Origin: Hyphomonadaceae bacterium
GTDB taxonomy: Bacteria; Pseudomonadota; Alphaproteobacteria; Caulobacterales; Aquidulcibacteraceae
Direction: 5' to 3'
Assembly (NCBI GenBank): GCA_019753105.1
Contig: JAIELJ010000012.1
Span: forward strand, 248,001 to 312,000
Length of the DNA: 64,000 nucleotides
The notes beneath the pieces were generated by a model, which was not told the origin of the DNA, ran no database searches, and worked only from the letters and a program-made list of their open reading frames with translations. The translations under genes were made by a program, and so were the position numbers. Position 1 is the first letter of the stretch, and every line of letters starts with the position of its first letter. Shown one piece after another: positions 26,901 through 34,002 of the stretch.

Positions 26901-27658
26901 TCGGCACAAATGGCGCAGACACGCTCGATGGTGGCGATGGCGCCGACCTGCTCGACGGCGGCAACGAGAACGACAACGCCAGCGGCGGCGGCGGCGCCGA
27001 TACGCTTTATGGCCGCGTCGGCGACGATACGCTGGATGGCGGCTCTGATAACGATGCGCTTTATGGCGGCGACGGCGCCGATGTGGCGATCGGCGGCGAT
27101 GGCGCCGATCTGATCGATGGCGGCAATCACAATGACGTGCTGAGCGGCGGCAGTGGCGCCGACACGCTATACGGGCGTCAGAACGACGATACTCTCGATG
27201 GCGGCGTCGACAACGATACGCTTTACGGTGGCGACGGGAATGACTCGATCTCGGGCGGCAGCGGCGAAGACTATCTCGAGGGCGGCAATGGCGCGGATCG
27301 CCTGAATGGTGGCGAGGGCGCTGATACGCTGATTGGCGGCGCCGGCGCCGATGTGTTCGTGTTTGCTTCCGCGCTGGATGGCGTGGATTCAATCGCCAAC
27401 TTCAATGCATCAGAGGACACGATTGAACTCGATGTCTCGGTATTTGCGAGCATCGGCTTGGGTGCGCTCGCATCCGGAGCTTTCGCAATAGGCGCATCCG
27501 CAACCGACAGCGACGATCGCATTATCTACGATGCTGCGACGGGCGCGCTCTACTACGACGCTGATGGTGATGGAGCGGGTGCTGCGATCCAGTTCGCTTC
27601 GCTCGCGCCCGGCCTCGTGCTCACGGCGGCCGACTTCGTAGGTGTTGGCGGGCCGTAG
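23912..27658 (+). CDS. Serralysin-like RTX metalloprotease, 1248 aa
   Basis: A large secreted zinc protease. Residues about 41-148 form a PPC-type (pre-peptidase C-terminal) beta domain (QDWFRVTLVAGESYVF). Residues about 150-400 are the M10 catalytic domain with zinc motif HEALHGLGLDH (272-282) and Met-turn TIMSYNDG (Met 316). From about 445 to 1146 there are four blocks of GGxGxDxLx calcium-binding nonapeptides; two spacer domains (about 500-600 and 700-820) resemble each other. The end (DVFVFASALDGVDSIANF) is the usual serralysin-type cap. No signal peptide: type I secretion is expected, but no T1SS genes are in the window. The PPC domain at the N-terminus is unusual for serralysins. Confidence 0.92.
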   Translation: MTRALRFGEHVLERGEPQDAFAPGVVVAQAEEEDIAAGTSTTAVITVNGDPISSTIGSAGDQDWFRVTLVAGESYVFSLTGSGGTPLADPFLRVNTSFGSLLSVDDDGGVGANAEMHYTATFSGTYYISAGAAGSEIGDYTLSVSTGAPQDPVDTLDLGLTFATTTIEVYFASSGQQFGPLAAASASWSASQINAAMSALATISNVTNVTFVRTTNAANAEFIFALTPLPAGVLGEAWPTPTRAHIAFSPTAPGWSTAGLQPGGLGYSVIVHEALHGLGLDHPHLDGGDNQVMQGVTTIFGDVGDFLLNQGVFTIMSYNDGWPIGPDGLAPSYDYGFSAGPMALDIAMLQRLYGANTTYNSTDTVYALPLSSTDAAYRTIWDTGGIDTISFAEFGASTINLNAATLLNEEGGGGFVSYATGVFGGFTIAHGVVIENAIGGTHNDRIIGNDVANVLTGGSGNDWITGGGGNDTMLGGNGDDRFDVAAGDSVDGGLQTDFIDFDLSDQTADLIIDPAAAASSTGWSIAGGVIRNVERFQLHTGSGNDTLLLSAVVTGQSWWWGGEGVDGIVADFALDTAGVTVNLSMAAGIEVFEVEWLTATGGSGDDAFRGGALVDSLIGNAGSDSLHGMGGADTIYGGVGDDRISGGDGADQLWGGDGADVIEGEGGNVIPGQAGADVMRGEAGDDVLYLGEFDWADGGDGRDRFSLTMHTLSAPIVFVAAQAATETGVYFANGASVRNVEAFDINTGSGDDLVLADHTHYQSAWNAYEGVDRLQLDLSALSAPITMTSAPLYYQMTISWGITFNFTTFRVEAFTLSGGSANDSLRGIEGDDLLNGRAGNDTINAGAGLDALHGGDGDDTLAGDADADFLDGGNHNDALNGGDGDDVLYGRAGNDALDGGAGADAMYGGAGDDVYHVDHAADVVGESAASGSDTVIASVTFALSACVENLTLSGVSAISGAGNILANTITGNDAANTLSGLAGADTLAGQGGDDVLLGTNGADTLDGGDGADLLDGGNENDNASGGGGADTLYGRVGDDTLDGGSDNDALYGGDGADVAIGGDGADLIDGGNHNDVLSGGSGADTLYGRQNDDTLDGGVDNDTLYGGDGNDSISGGSGEDYLEGGNGADRLNGGEGADTLIGGAGADVFVFASALDGVDSIANFNASEDTIELDVSVFASIGLGALASGAFAIGASATDSDDRIIYDAATGALYYDADGDGAGAAIQFASLAPGLVLTAADFVGVGGP
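26518..27280 (+). repeat. Higher-order RTX repeat modules within the protease gene
   Basis: Three copies of a longer module built from RTX nonapeptides start near 26518, 26950 and 27112. Each begins DGGN(H/E)ND and continues through LYGR and LDGG to (M/L)YGG. The second and third are adjacent and 162 bases (54 residues) apart, and remain similar at the DNA level. This points to in-frame duplication of a multi-repeat unit. Confidence 0.75.
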
Positions 27659-27666
27659 AGCACAAA

Positions 27667-27700
27667 CAAAAAGCCCCGCAGCCTCTCAGGGCGCGGGGCT
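27667..27700 (-). terminator. Rho-independent terminator of tRNA-Asn
   Basis: The stem agccccgc / gcggggct (27672-27679 with 27693-27700) is followed on the minus strand by TTTTTGTTTGTG, so it terminates minus-strand transcription from tRNA-Asn. It may also slow transcripts leaving the RTX protease gene, though no T-run follows on the plus side. Confidence 0.8.
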
Positions 27701-27739
27701 AAGACTTAATCCAACACAAGAAACACAAGAAAAGGAGAA

Positions 27740-27814
27740 TGGCTCCCCGGGTAGGATTCGAACCTACGACCAATCGATTAACAGTCGATTGCTCTACCAC
27801 TGAGCTACCGAGGA
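27740..27814 (-). tRNA. tRNA-Asn (anticodon GTT)
   Basis: A 75-nt cloverleaf read on the minus strand from TCCTCGGTAGCTCAG. The acceptor stem TCCTCGG pairs with CCGGGGA with one G-U pair; the anticodon loop is CTGTTAA (GTT, Asn); the T-loop reads GGTTCGAATCC; the discriminator is G and CCA is encoded. All arms fold without mismatch beyond the wobble. Confidence 0.97.
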
Positions 27815-28102
27815 ACATCTCATCCGCGTCGCAACGCGATGCGGGGCGCTTCCTATCAAGTTCGGCGCCAAGGGGAAAGACCCAGTGCGCATCCCTTTTT
27901 AGGCCACTTCATCATCCCAAAGGACAACTTGGTCCCAAAGGAAAGCGAGGGCCCCTTTCGGGGCCCTCGAAGGCGTTGGGTATGGTGGGGTGTCTCCAAG
28001 GGAAGACAAGGTGAATTTCCCACTAACCGGTAAAGGAAGCGTAAACGCGGAAGACTTCCTTCACGAAGCCTACGATAGCGTTGAGATTGCGGTGGAAAAC
28101 GT
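27815..28102. other. Spacer between tRNA-Asn and tRNA-Cys
   Basis: About 290 bases with no convincing gene; the small frames that cross it lack start signals and similarity. It holds one strong hairpin (reported separately) and runs of Gly/Pro-coding low-complexity sequence. The region may contain the promoter of tRNA-Asn, but I cannot point to clear -35/-10 boxes. Confidence 0.6.
27946..27969 (-). terminator. Perfect hairpin, probable terminator downstream of tRNA-Cys
   Basis: Ten perfect base pairs (cgagggcccc / ggggccctcg) around a four-base loop. On the minus strand it is followed by CTTTCCTTT, a weak U-rich tract, and lies about 135 bases past the tRNA-Cys 3' end. The other strand lacks a T-run. 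Confidence 0.55.
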
Positions 28103-28176
28103 TGGAGGCCTCGCCCGGAATCGAACCGGGGTGCAAGGATTTGCAGTCCTCTGCGTAGCCACTCCGCCACGAGGCC
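28103..28176 (-). tRNA. tRNA-Cys (anticodon GCA)
   Basis: A 74-nt cloverleaf on the minus strand starting GGCCTCGTGGCGGAGTGG. The acceptor GGCCTCG pairs with CGAGGCC; the anticodon loop is CTGCAAA (GCA, Cys); the T-arm CCCGG-TTCGATT-CCGGG is intact. The discriminator is U73, the identity base expected for tRNA-Cys, and CCA is encoded. Confidence 0.97.
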
Positions 28177-28264
28177 TCATTCCGCAGCGCCGATCTAGGC
28201 GCTTCGGGGCGGTTGTCCTAGTCGGGAAGTCTGGAATCGGTCAAGGCGCGCCCACTTTATTCGT

Positions 28265-28981
28265 ATGCGGATCGTCGGCTCTATCCCGCCGCCCTCGAAA
28301 GAGGAGCATGAGCGCGCCCGGATTTGGGCGGCGTCCGCCTTGGCGGCGCTGGCGCTGATCATGCTGATGCTTTTGATCGGCGCGCCGCCGCCAGAAGAGG
28401 CCGATCTCATGCCGTTGCCTCTGCGTGCTGAGCGATTGGAGGCGTTCCGGACTGATACGACAGCGTGCCGTGAGGCCATTTCCTCCGCCGGGTTCGTGAC
28501 GGAGCGGGTGCCGGACGTGCGCGCCGGAAGCTGTGGGTATCAGAACGCCGTCGAACTCACGCAATCGACGCATCTTTATTCAGCGCCGGTGGCGACGAGC
28601 TGCGCCGCCGCCGCCGCGCTGGCGCTTTGGGAGCGCGATGTGGTGGCGCCGGCTGCTGAGCGGCACCTCGGTCAAGCGGTGGCCCGGATCGAATTGGCCG
28701 GCGCGTCTTATCAATGCCGGCCGATCGCGGGCCGCTCCGATGGGCGCATGAGTGAGCACGCCAGCGCCAATGCGGTCGATATCGGCGGCTTCACGCTGGC
28801 TGACGGCACAATCTTAAGGGTTGAGCGCGGCTGGCGTGGGACGGCTGAAGAGCGGGCCTTCCTGCGCGAAATCCGCGACGGCGCCTGCGACCATTTCAAA
28901 GCCGTGCTTTCGCCCGACTACAACCGCGCCCATCGCGATCACTTCCATTTCGACATGGGCCGCTACGAAATCTGCCGCTAA
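28265..28981 (+). CDS. Extensin-like C-terminal domain protein (paralog 1)
   Basis: A 238-aa inner-membrane-anchored protein. A transmembrane helix lies at residues about 21-40, and the rest is periplasmic. The extensin-like_C domain has conserved cysteines and two metal-site blocks, SEHASANAVDIGGF (163-176) and HRDHFHFD (223-230), arranged like the H..D and H.H ligands of M15/VanY-type peptidases. A peptidoglycan-acting role is plausible but unproven. A second paralog follows after 56 bases. Confidence 0.88.
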   Translation: MRIVGSIPPPSKEEHERARIWAASALAALALIMLMLLIGAPPPEEADLMPLPLRAERLEAFRTDTTACREAISSAGFVTERVPDVRAGSCGYQNAVELTQSTHLYSAPVATSCAAAAALALWERDVVAPAAERHLGQAVARIELAGASYQCRPIAGRSDGRMSEHASANAVDIGGFTLADGTILRVERGWRGTAEERAFLREIRDGACDHFKAVLSPDYNRAHRDHFHFDMGRYEICR

Positions 28982-29037
28982 GCCCGCTTTGAACTGTGGG
29001 CCTTGCCGCGCGCCAGCTGCGCTCCAAATCAGCTGCG

Positions 29038-29751
29038 ATGCCTTGGTGGAAACGGGCCGCGATCGTTGCGGCGGTGTTGGTTGTGCTGAGCTTTGCGATC
29101 TGGCGCGGCGCCGTATGGGTGCGTGAGCTTCCGCCGGAACAGTCGCCGTTCAGGTCGCTCGACCTTGAACGCCCGGTCGGCTGGGCGACGGCGATGCAGT
29201 TCGATCGCATCCGCTCTGACCCGCCGGCGTGCGCGGCAGCGCTCGACGCCTCGCGGATTGTCGTCACGCCGATTGAGGATCGGCGCGAAGGCGCAGATGG
29301 CCAGTGTGGCTTCTCCAACGCCGTAACGCTCGATGAAAGCCACTACCCGTATTCCGGCGCGGTGCGCGCGACGTGTCCGCTGACGGCTGCGCTTTATGTC
29401 TGGGAACGCGAGGTCGTTGCGCCTGCGGCTGCGCAATGGCTGGAGAGCCCAGTCGTTCGCATCGAGATGATCGGCACCTATGTGTGCCGCAACATTTACG
29501 GGCGGGCCGAAGGGCGCCTCAGCGAGCACGCCAATGCGAACGCCATCGACATTGCCGGTTTCCGTTTGGAGAACGGTAGGGTGATCCGCATTCTCGGCGG
29601 CTGGACGGGCGACGAGGCGGATGCGGCGTTCCTCCGCGCTGTCCGGGACGGCGGCTGCGACGTTTTCCGCGGCGTGCTCTCCCCCGACTACAACGCCGCC
29701 CACGCTGACCACCTTCACCTGGATATGGGCCCGTATCGCCTCTGCCGCTGA
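29038..29751 (+). CDS. Extensin-like C-terminal domain protein (paralog 2)
   Basis: A 237-aa sibling of the preceding protein with the same layout: an N-terminal membrane anchor (AAIVAAVLVVLSFAIW), then the extensin-like_C domain with SEHANANAIDIAGF and HADHLHLD. The start is uncertain: ATG 29038 is chosen as it gives a normal signal anchor, while an in-frame GTG at 28996 adds 14 residues; neither has a strong ribosome site. The predicted metal-binding residues are all kept, so both copies look active. Confidence 0.87.
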   Translation: MPWWKRAAIVAAVLVVLSFAIWRGAVWVRELPPEQSPFRSLDLERPVGWATAMQFDRIRSDPPACAAALDASRIVVTPIEDRREGADGQCGFSNAVTLDESHYPYSGAVRATCPLTAALYVWEREVVAPAAAQWLESPVVRIEMIGTYVCRNIYGRAEGRLSEHANANAIDIAGFRLENGRVIRILGGWTGDEADAAFLRAVRDGGCDVFRGVLSPDYNAAHADHLHLDMGPYRLCR

Positions 29752-29817
29752 CTTGCGGCAAAGGGCGGCTTGCGGGGCGGGCCGGGGCGGCTTAACCGGG
29801 GCGAAGGAGAGAAGTTC

Positions 29818-30468
29818 ATGGATTTCGCGCGCGCCCGCGACATGTTGGTCGAGAGCCAGGTTCGCACCAATGACGTGACGGATGGCCGGGTCCTGCACGC
29901 CATGCGGACGCTGGCGCGCGAGCGCTTCGCTCCCGCGCACAAGAAGGCGCTGGCCTACGCCGACATCGAACTCGAAGTCGCCGCAGGCCGGAACCTGCTG
30001 CGCGCCCGCGACCTCTCCAAGCTCATTCAGGCGCTGGCGCCGCAAGCGAACGAGCGCGCGCTCGAAATTGCTGGCGCAACTGGATACGGCGCGGCTGTGC
30101 TGGCGGCGTGCTGCAAGGAAGTTATCGCGCTTGATCCCGATCCGGAGTTGTCGTTTGCCGCGCGCGCAGTGCTTGAAAGTTGTGGGCTAACGAACGTGAA
30201 GACCGTGTCGACGGCGACCGTGGATGGATGGAAAGACGAAGCGCCCTACGACGTCATGATGCTCAACGGCGCCGCGGAGATCGTTCCCGAAGCGTGGTTC
30301 GCTCAGCTCGCACAAGGCGGCCGTCTCGGCGTGATCGTTCGTGACGGCGCTGCGGGCTCTGCGCGCATCTACACGCGCACAGGCGACACGATCGCGTTTC
30401 GTGTTGCGTTCGATGCGTTTCCCAGTGTTGCGCCTGGGCTCACACGTCCGCATCGGTTCGCGCTCTAA
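29818..30468 (+). CDS. Protein-L-isoaspartate O-methyltransferase-like protein
   Basis: A 216-aa Rossmann-fold methyltransferase of the PCMT family. Near the N-terminus is MLVESQVRTNDVTDGRVLHA, as in alphaproteobacterial PCMT-like proteins. The SAM loop, however, is altered: ALEIAGATGYGAAVLA where true Pcm has an acidic-glycine G-x-G-x-G with GSGY. The PCMT tail also differs. It could repair isoaspartyl residues or have taken on another methyl-transfer role. GGAGA precedes ATG 29818. Confidence 0.85.
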   Translation: MDFARARDMLVESQVRTNDVTDGRVLHAMRTLARERFAPAHKKALAYADIELEVAAGRNLLRARDLSKLIQALAPQANERALEIAGATGYGAAVLAACCKEVIALDPDPELSFAARAVLESCGLTNVKTVSTATVDGWKDEAPYDVMMLNGAAEIVPEAWFAQLAQGGRLGVIVRDGAAGSARIYTRTGDTIAFRVAFDAFPSVAPGLTRPHRFAL

Positions 30469-30552
30469 CGTACTGCACGCGCAACGAATGACGTAAGCGC
30501 TGCATTAACGTTCCTTTATCGCATCACGACGAGCATGTTCACTAACAGGAGC

Positions 30553-30629
30553 AGTGATTCCTCTCGCGTTCGCTTGCGCTTCGGTGGACGGGAATCACTA
30601 CGAACTTTAGTTTCGAGTCGCGCGACTCG
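30553..30629 (+). promoter_or_regulatory. Structured leader upstream of popZ
   Basis: Two inverted repeats lie in the 184-base gap before popZ. The first pairs agtgattcc (30553-30561) with ggaatcact (30591-30599). The second is a perfect 16-base palindrome, cgagtcgcgcgactcg (30614-30629), 24 bases before the ATG. They could fold in the mRNA leader or bind a regulator. No known riboswitch is matched. Confidence 0.4.
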
Positions 30630-30652
30630 TTTGGAACTCGTGAGGCACAAGA

Positions 30653-31144
30653 ATGGCGCTGCAAGACCCGCAAGCCGAACCTTCCATGGAAGAGATTCTG
30701 GCGTCGATCCGCCGGATCATTTCTGAAGAAGAGCAGGCGCCGACGGCGGAGCCGGTGCTTGATCTCACCCAAACCGGTGCGCCGACGGCGACGGTTGAAG
30801 ACGACATCGTATTCGAAGCGGTCGAGCATGCCGTCATTGAGGAAACGCCAGTGCCAGCAGCCGCGCCCGCTTACGAACCACCGCCGGCGCCGACGCGCAC
30901 ACAAACCATCGAGCCTTCGGCCGACAGCTACTTGGCTGCGCCGACGACCAATGCGTCAGCCGCCGCACTCGCGCGCCTAGCGGGCACGCTGAAGATTTCC
31001 GAGCAGCCCGGCCAGACGGTCGAGGGCGTCGTCCGCGAACTCCTGAAGCCGATGCTGAAGGAATGGCTGGACCGCAATCTGCCGGCCATCGTCGAGGCCC
31101 GCGTCGAAGCGGAACTCGAGCGCATCGCCCGCCTGGCCCGCTAA
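30653..31144 (+). CDS. popZ: PopZ-family (DUF2497) cell-pole organising protein
   Basis: A 163-aa protein with the PopZ layout: an N-terminal helix SMEEILASIRRIISEEEQ (residues 11-28), a long acidic Pro/Ala-rich middle, and C-terminal oligomerisation helices ending LKPMLKEWLDRNLPAIVEAR and ELERIARLAR. In Caulobacter, PopZ forms a polar matrix that anchors ParB-parS and recruits cell-cycle kinases. The length is close to Caulobacter PopZ. It lies upstream of valS, a neighbour often seen in alphaproteobacteria. Function here is inferred. Confidence 0.88.
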   Translation: MALQDPQAEPSMEEILASIRRIISEEEQAPTAEPVLDLTQTGAPTATVEDDIVFEAVEHAVIEETPVPAAAPAYEPPPAPTRTQTIEPSADSYLAAPTTNASAAALARLAGTLKISEQPGQTVEGVVRELLKPMLKEWLDRNLPAIVEARVEAELERIARLAR

Positions 31145-31168
31145 GCCAAACGGTCTATCGAATTGGCG

Positions 31169-31198
31169 AGCGTCCCGGTCGAAAGGCCGGGGCGCTTT
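31169..31198 (+). terminator. Rho-independent terminator after popZ
   Basis: The stem agcgtcccggtc / ggccggggcgct (31169-31180 with 31185-31196, two G-U pairs) closes a GAAA tetraloop and runs into TTTGCATTT. It separates popZ from valS. Confidence 0.7.
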
Positions 31199-31272
31199 GC
31201 ATTTGCGGGTTGTGCAGGAGCGAGATGGCATCTCGCGCACCCGCCCCAGGCCCTGCTATAGCCTTCGACGCA

Positions 31273-34002
31273 ATGATCGAAACCACCTTCAATCCCAAAT
31301 CTGTCGAGCCGCGCTGGAGCGAGGCTTGGGAGCAATCCGGCGCCTTCCAACCCAAGAACGATCCGAAAGCTGATCCGTTCTGCATCGTCATCCCGCCACC
31401 GAACGTCACCGGTTCGCTGCACATCGGGCATGCGCTCAACAACACGCTGCAGGACATCCTCGTCCGCTTCGAGCGCTTGCGCGGGAAGACTGTGCTCTGG
31501 CAGCCCGGCATGGATCACGCCGGCATCGCCACGCAGATGGTTGTCGAGCGCCAACTCGCGCAAGCCGGCGGCAACGAAGATCGCCGCTCGCTTGGGCGTG
31601 AAGAGTTCATCAAGCGCGTCTGGGCGTGGAAAGAAGAATCCGGCGGGATGATCTTCAATCAGCTGCGGCGCCTCGGCGCCTCGTGCGATTGGTCGCGCGA
31701 GCGCTTCACCATGGATGAGGGCCTTTCAGCCGCGGTGCTGAAAGTCTTCGTGCAGCTCCACAAAGAAGGCCTGATCTACAAAGACAAGCGCCTGGTGAAC
31801 TGGGATCCGCACTTCGAGACGGCGATCTCCGATCTCGAAGTCGAGAACAAGGAAGTCTCCGGCCATTTTTGGCACTTCAAGTATCCGCTCGAAAACGGCG
31901 AGACCTATCAGTACCCGATCGCGCACGATGAAGCGGGCAATCCCACCGAATGGGAAACGCGCGACTACATCGCCATCGCCACCACGCGTCCCGAGACAAT
32001 GCTGGGCGACGGCGCAGTTGCCGTGCATCCGAGCGATACGCGCTATGCAGGCATTGTCGGCAAGCGCGTGCTGCTGCCGCTCGCGGATCGCTACATCCCG
32101 ATCATCGCCGACGAATATCCCGATCCGACCTTCGGCTCAGGCGCTGTGAAGATCACCGGCGCGCACGATTTCAACGACTACAAAGTCGCCCGCGCCCACA
32201 ATCTGCCGCTCTACATCTTGATGGATACGAAAGGCCGCATGGCTGACGCCGAGCACGTGCCGGCGAAGTATCGTGGCTTGGATCGGTTCGAAGCGCGCAA
32301 GCAAGTGGTGGCCGATATCGAAGCGCTCGGCCTGCTTGAGCGCGTTGAAGACAAGAAGATTCAACAGCCGTTCGGCGATCGCTCTGGTGTCGTCATCGAG
32401 CCGATGCTGACGGACCAGTGGTACGTCAACGCTGAAGAGATGGCGAAGGCGCCGATCAAGGCCGTCGAAGACGGGACGATGAAGATCATCCCGGAAAGCT
32501 GGTCGAAGACTTACTTCCAATGGATGCGCAACATCGAGCCTTGGTGCATCTCGCGCCAACTTTGGTGGGGCCACCGCATCCCGGCCTGGTACGGGCCGGA
32601 CAATCATGTGTTTGTCGAAGAGAGCGAAAGCGCTGCCAAGAGCGCTGCGAAGAAGCACTACGGCAAGGACGTAGTGCTTCGCCAAGACGAAGACGTGCTC
32701 GATACGTGGTTCTCGTCTGCGCTCTGGCCGTTCTCGACGCTGGGCTGGCCGGAGAACACGACGGAGCTGAAGCGATTCTACCCGACGTCCGTGCTGGTGA
32801 CGGCGCATGACATCATCTTCTTCTGGGTCGCCCGAATGATGATGATGGGCATGCACTTCATGAAAGAAACGCCCTTCCATCAGACCTACATCCACGCTTT
32901 GGTCCGCGACGCCAAGGGCCAGAAGATGTCGAAGTCCAAGGGCAACACGATGGACCCCCTGGAGCTGATCGATAAATACGGCGCCGACGCGCTCCGCTTC
33001 ACGCTCGCCGCGCTGGCGGCGCAGGGCCGAGATATCAAGCTCAGCGAACAGCGCATCGAAGGCTATCGTAATTTCGGCACCAAGCTTTGGAACGCCTCTC
33101 GCTTCGCACAGATGAACGAATGCGCGGTGTGGGATCAGTACGATCCGCGCTCACCGGAGCAGACGGTCAACAAGTGGATCGTCGGCGAAACCGCCAAGTG
33201 TGCGGCGGCCGTCACGCGCGAACTGGAGGCGCGCCGCTTCAACGAAGCGGCGGGCGTGCTCTATAAGTTCGTCTGGAACGTCTATTGCGATTGGTATCTT
33301 GAGTTCATCAAGCCGCTGCTGAACGGTGACGATGAAGCCGCGAAGCTCGAAACGCGGCGCACAGCGGCGTGGGTGCTCGATCAGATCCTGATCATGCTTC
33401 ACCCGTTCATGCCGTTCATCACAGAAGAGCTTTGGACCCGCCTTGGCGAGTTCGGCGCCAAACGTGATCGCATGCTGATCGTGGAAGCCTGGCCCAAACT
33501 CAGTGGTGATCTCATCGATCCAGCCGCAGAGGCGGAGATCGACTGGATCGTGCGTCTCATCGAAGAAACGCGCTCGACGCGCTCAGAACTCAACGTGCCC
33601 GCCGGCGCAAAGATTCAGCTGCTGCTGATCGGCGCGGACGAGGCCACCAATGCCCGTCTTGAGCGCTACCAAGATCTGATCGATCGGATGGCGCGTCTGG
33701 AATATTCCACCAGCGCCGATGCCGCGCCGAAAGGGTCGGTAACATTCGTGCTCGATGGCGCAACCGTGGCGCTGCCGCTCGAAGGCGTGGTCGATCTGCC
33801 GGCAGAGGCGGCGCGCCTCGCTAAGGAAATCGGCAAGCTCGACAGCGAGATCACCAAGATGGACCAGAAGCTGGGTAATGCGGAGTTCGTCCGCAAAGCG
33901 CCGGAAGAGGTTGTCGAAGAGTTACGCGAGCGCCGCGAGGATGCGGCTGCCTCATCGGCCAAGCTTAAGCACGCGCTGACTCAGATCCAGGGCGGCGCGT
34001 AA
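31273..34002 (+). CDS. valS: Valine--tRNA ligase
   Basis: A 909-aa class Ia synthetase. The HIGH motif lies in PPNVTGSLHIGHALNNTLQD, the editing (CP1) domain contains ATTRPETMLGDGAVAVHP, and KMSKS is intact in GQKMSKSKGNTMDPLE. The C-terminal 70 residues are the coiled-coil arm typical of ValRS (KEIGKLDSEITKMDQKLG). ATG 31273 is used; the frame extends upstream into the terminator region, which is not coding. Its TAA overlaps the ATG of the next gene. Confidence 0.97.
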   Translation: MIETTFNPKSVEPRWSEAWEQSGAFQPKNDPKADPFCIVIPPPNVTGSLHIGHALNNTLQDILVRFERLRGKTVLWQPGMDHAGIATQMVVERQLAQAGGNEDRRSLGREEFIKRVWAWKEESGGMIFNQLRRLGASCDWSRERFTMDEGLSAAVLKVFVQLHKEGLIYKDKRLVNWDPHFETAISDLEVENKEVSGHFWHFKYPLENGETYQYPIAHDEAGNPTEWETRDYIAIATTRPETMLGDGAVAVHPSDTRYAGIVGKRVLLPLADRYIPIIADEYPDPTFGSGAVKITGAHDFNDYKVARAHNLPLYILMDTKGRMADAEHVPAKYRGLDRFEARKQVVADIEALGLLERVEDKKIQQPFGDRSGVVIEPMLTDQWYVNAEEMAKAPIKAVEDGTMKIIPESWSKTYFQWMRNIEPWCISRQLWWGHRIPAWYGPDNHVFVEESESAAKSAAKKHYGKDVVLRQDEDVLDTWFSSALWPFSTLGWPENTTELKRFYPTSVLVTAHDIIFFWVARMMMMGMHFMKETPFHQTYIHALVRDAKGQKMSKSKGNTMDPLELIDKYGADALRFTLAALAAQGRDIKLSEQRIEGYRNFGTKLWNASRFAQMNECAVWDQYDPRSPEQTVNKWIVGETAKCAAAVTRELEARRFNEAAGVLYKFVWNVYCDWYLEFIKPLLNGDDEAAKLETRRTAAWVLDQILIMLHPFMPFITEELWTRLGEFGAKRDRMLIVEAWPKLSGDLIDPAAEAEIDWIVRLIEETRSTRSELNVPAGAKIQLLLIGADEATNARLERYQDLIDRMARLEYSTSADAAPKGSVTFVLDGATVALPLEGVVDLPAEAARLAKEIGKLDSEITKMDQKLGNAEFVRKAPEEVVEELRERREDAAASSAKLKHALTQIQGGA

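Noticed and set aside
25240-27350. Possible CRISPR or tandem-satellite array
   Set aside because: The periodic pattern is the coding repeat for RTX nonapeptides, in frame throughout, with no constant repeat and variable spacer structure.
29029-30045. 338-aa minus-strand frame opposite extensin and PCM-like genes
   Set aside because: Overlaps two well-supported plus-strand genes; composition is that of a shadow frame.
31063-31272. N-terminal extension of ValRS
   Set aside because: It crosses popZ and the hairpin terminator at 31169-31198; ValRS similarity begins near 31273.
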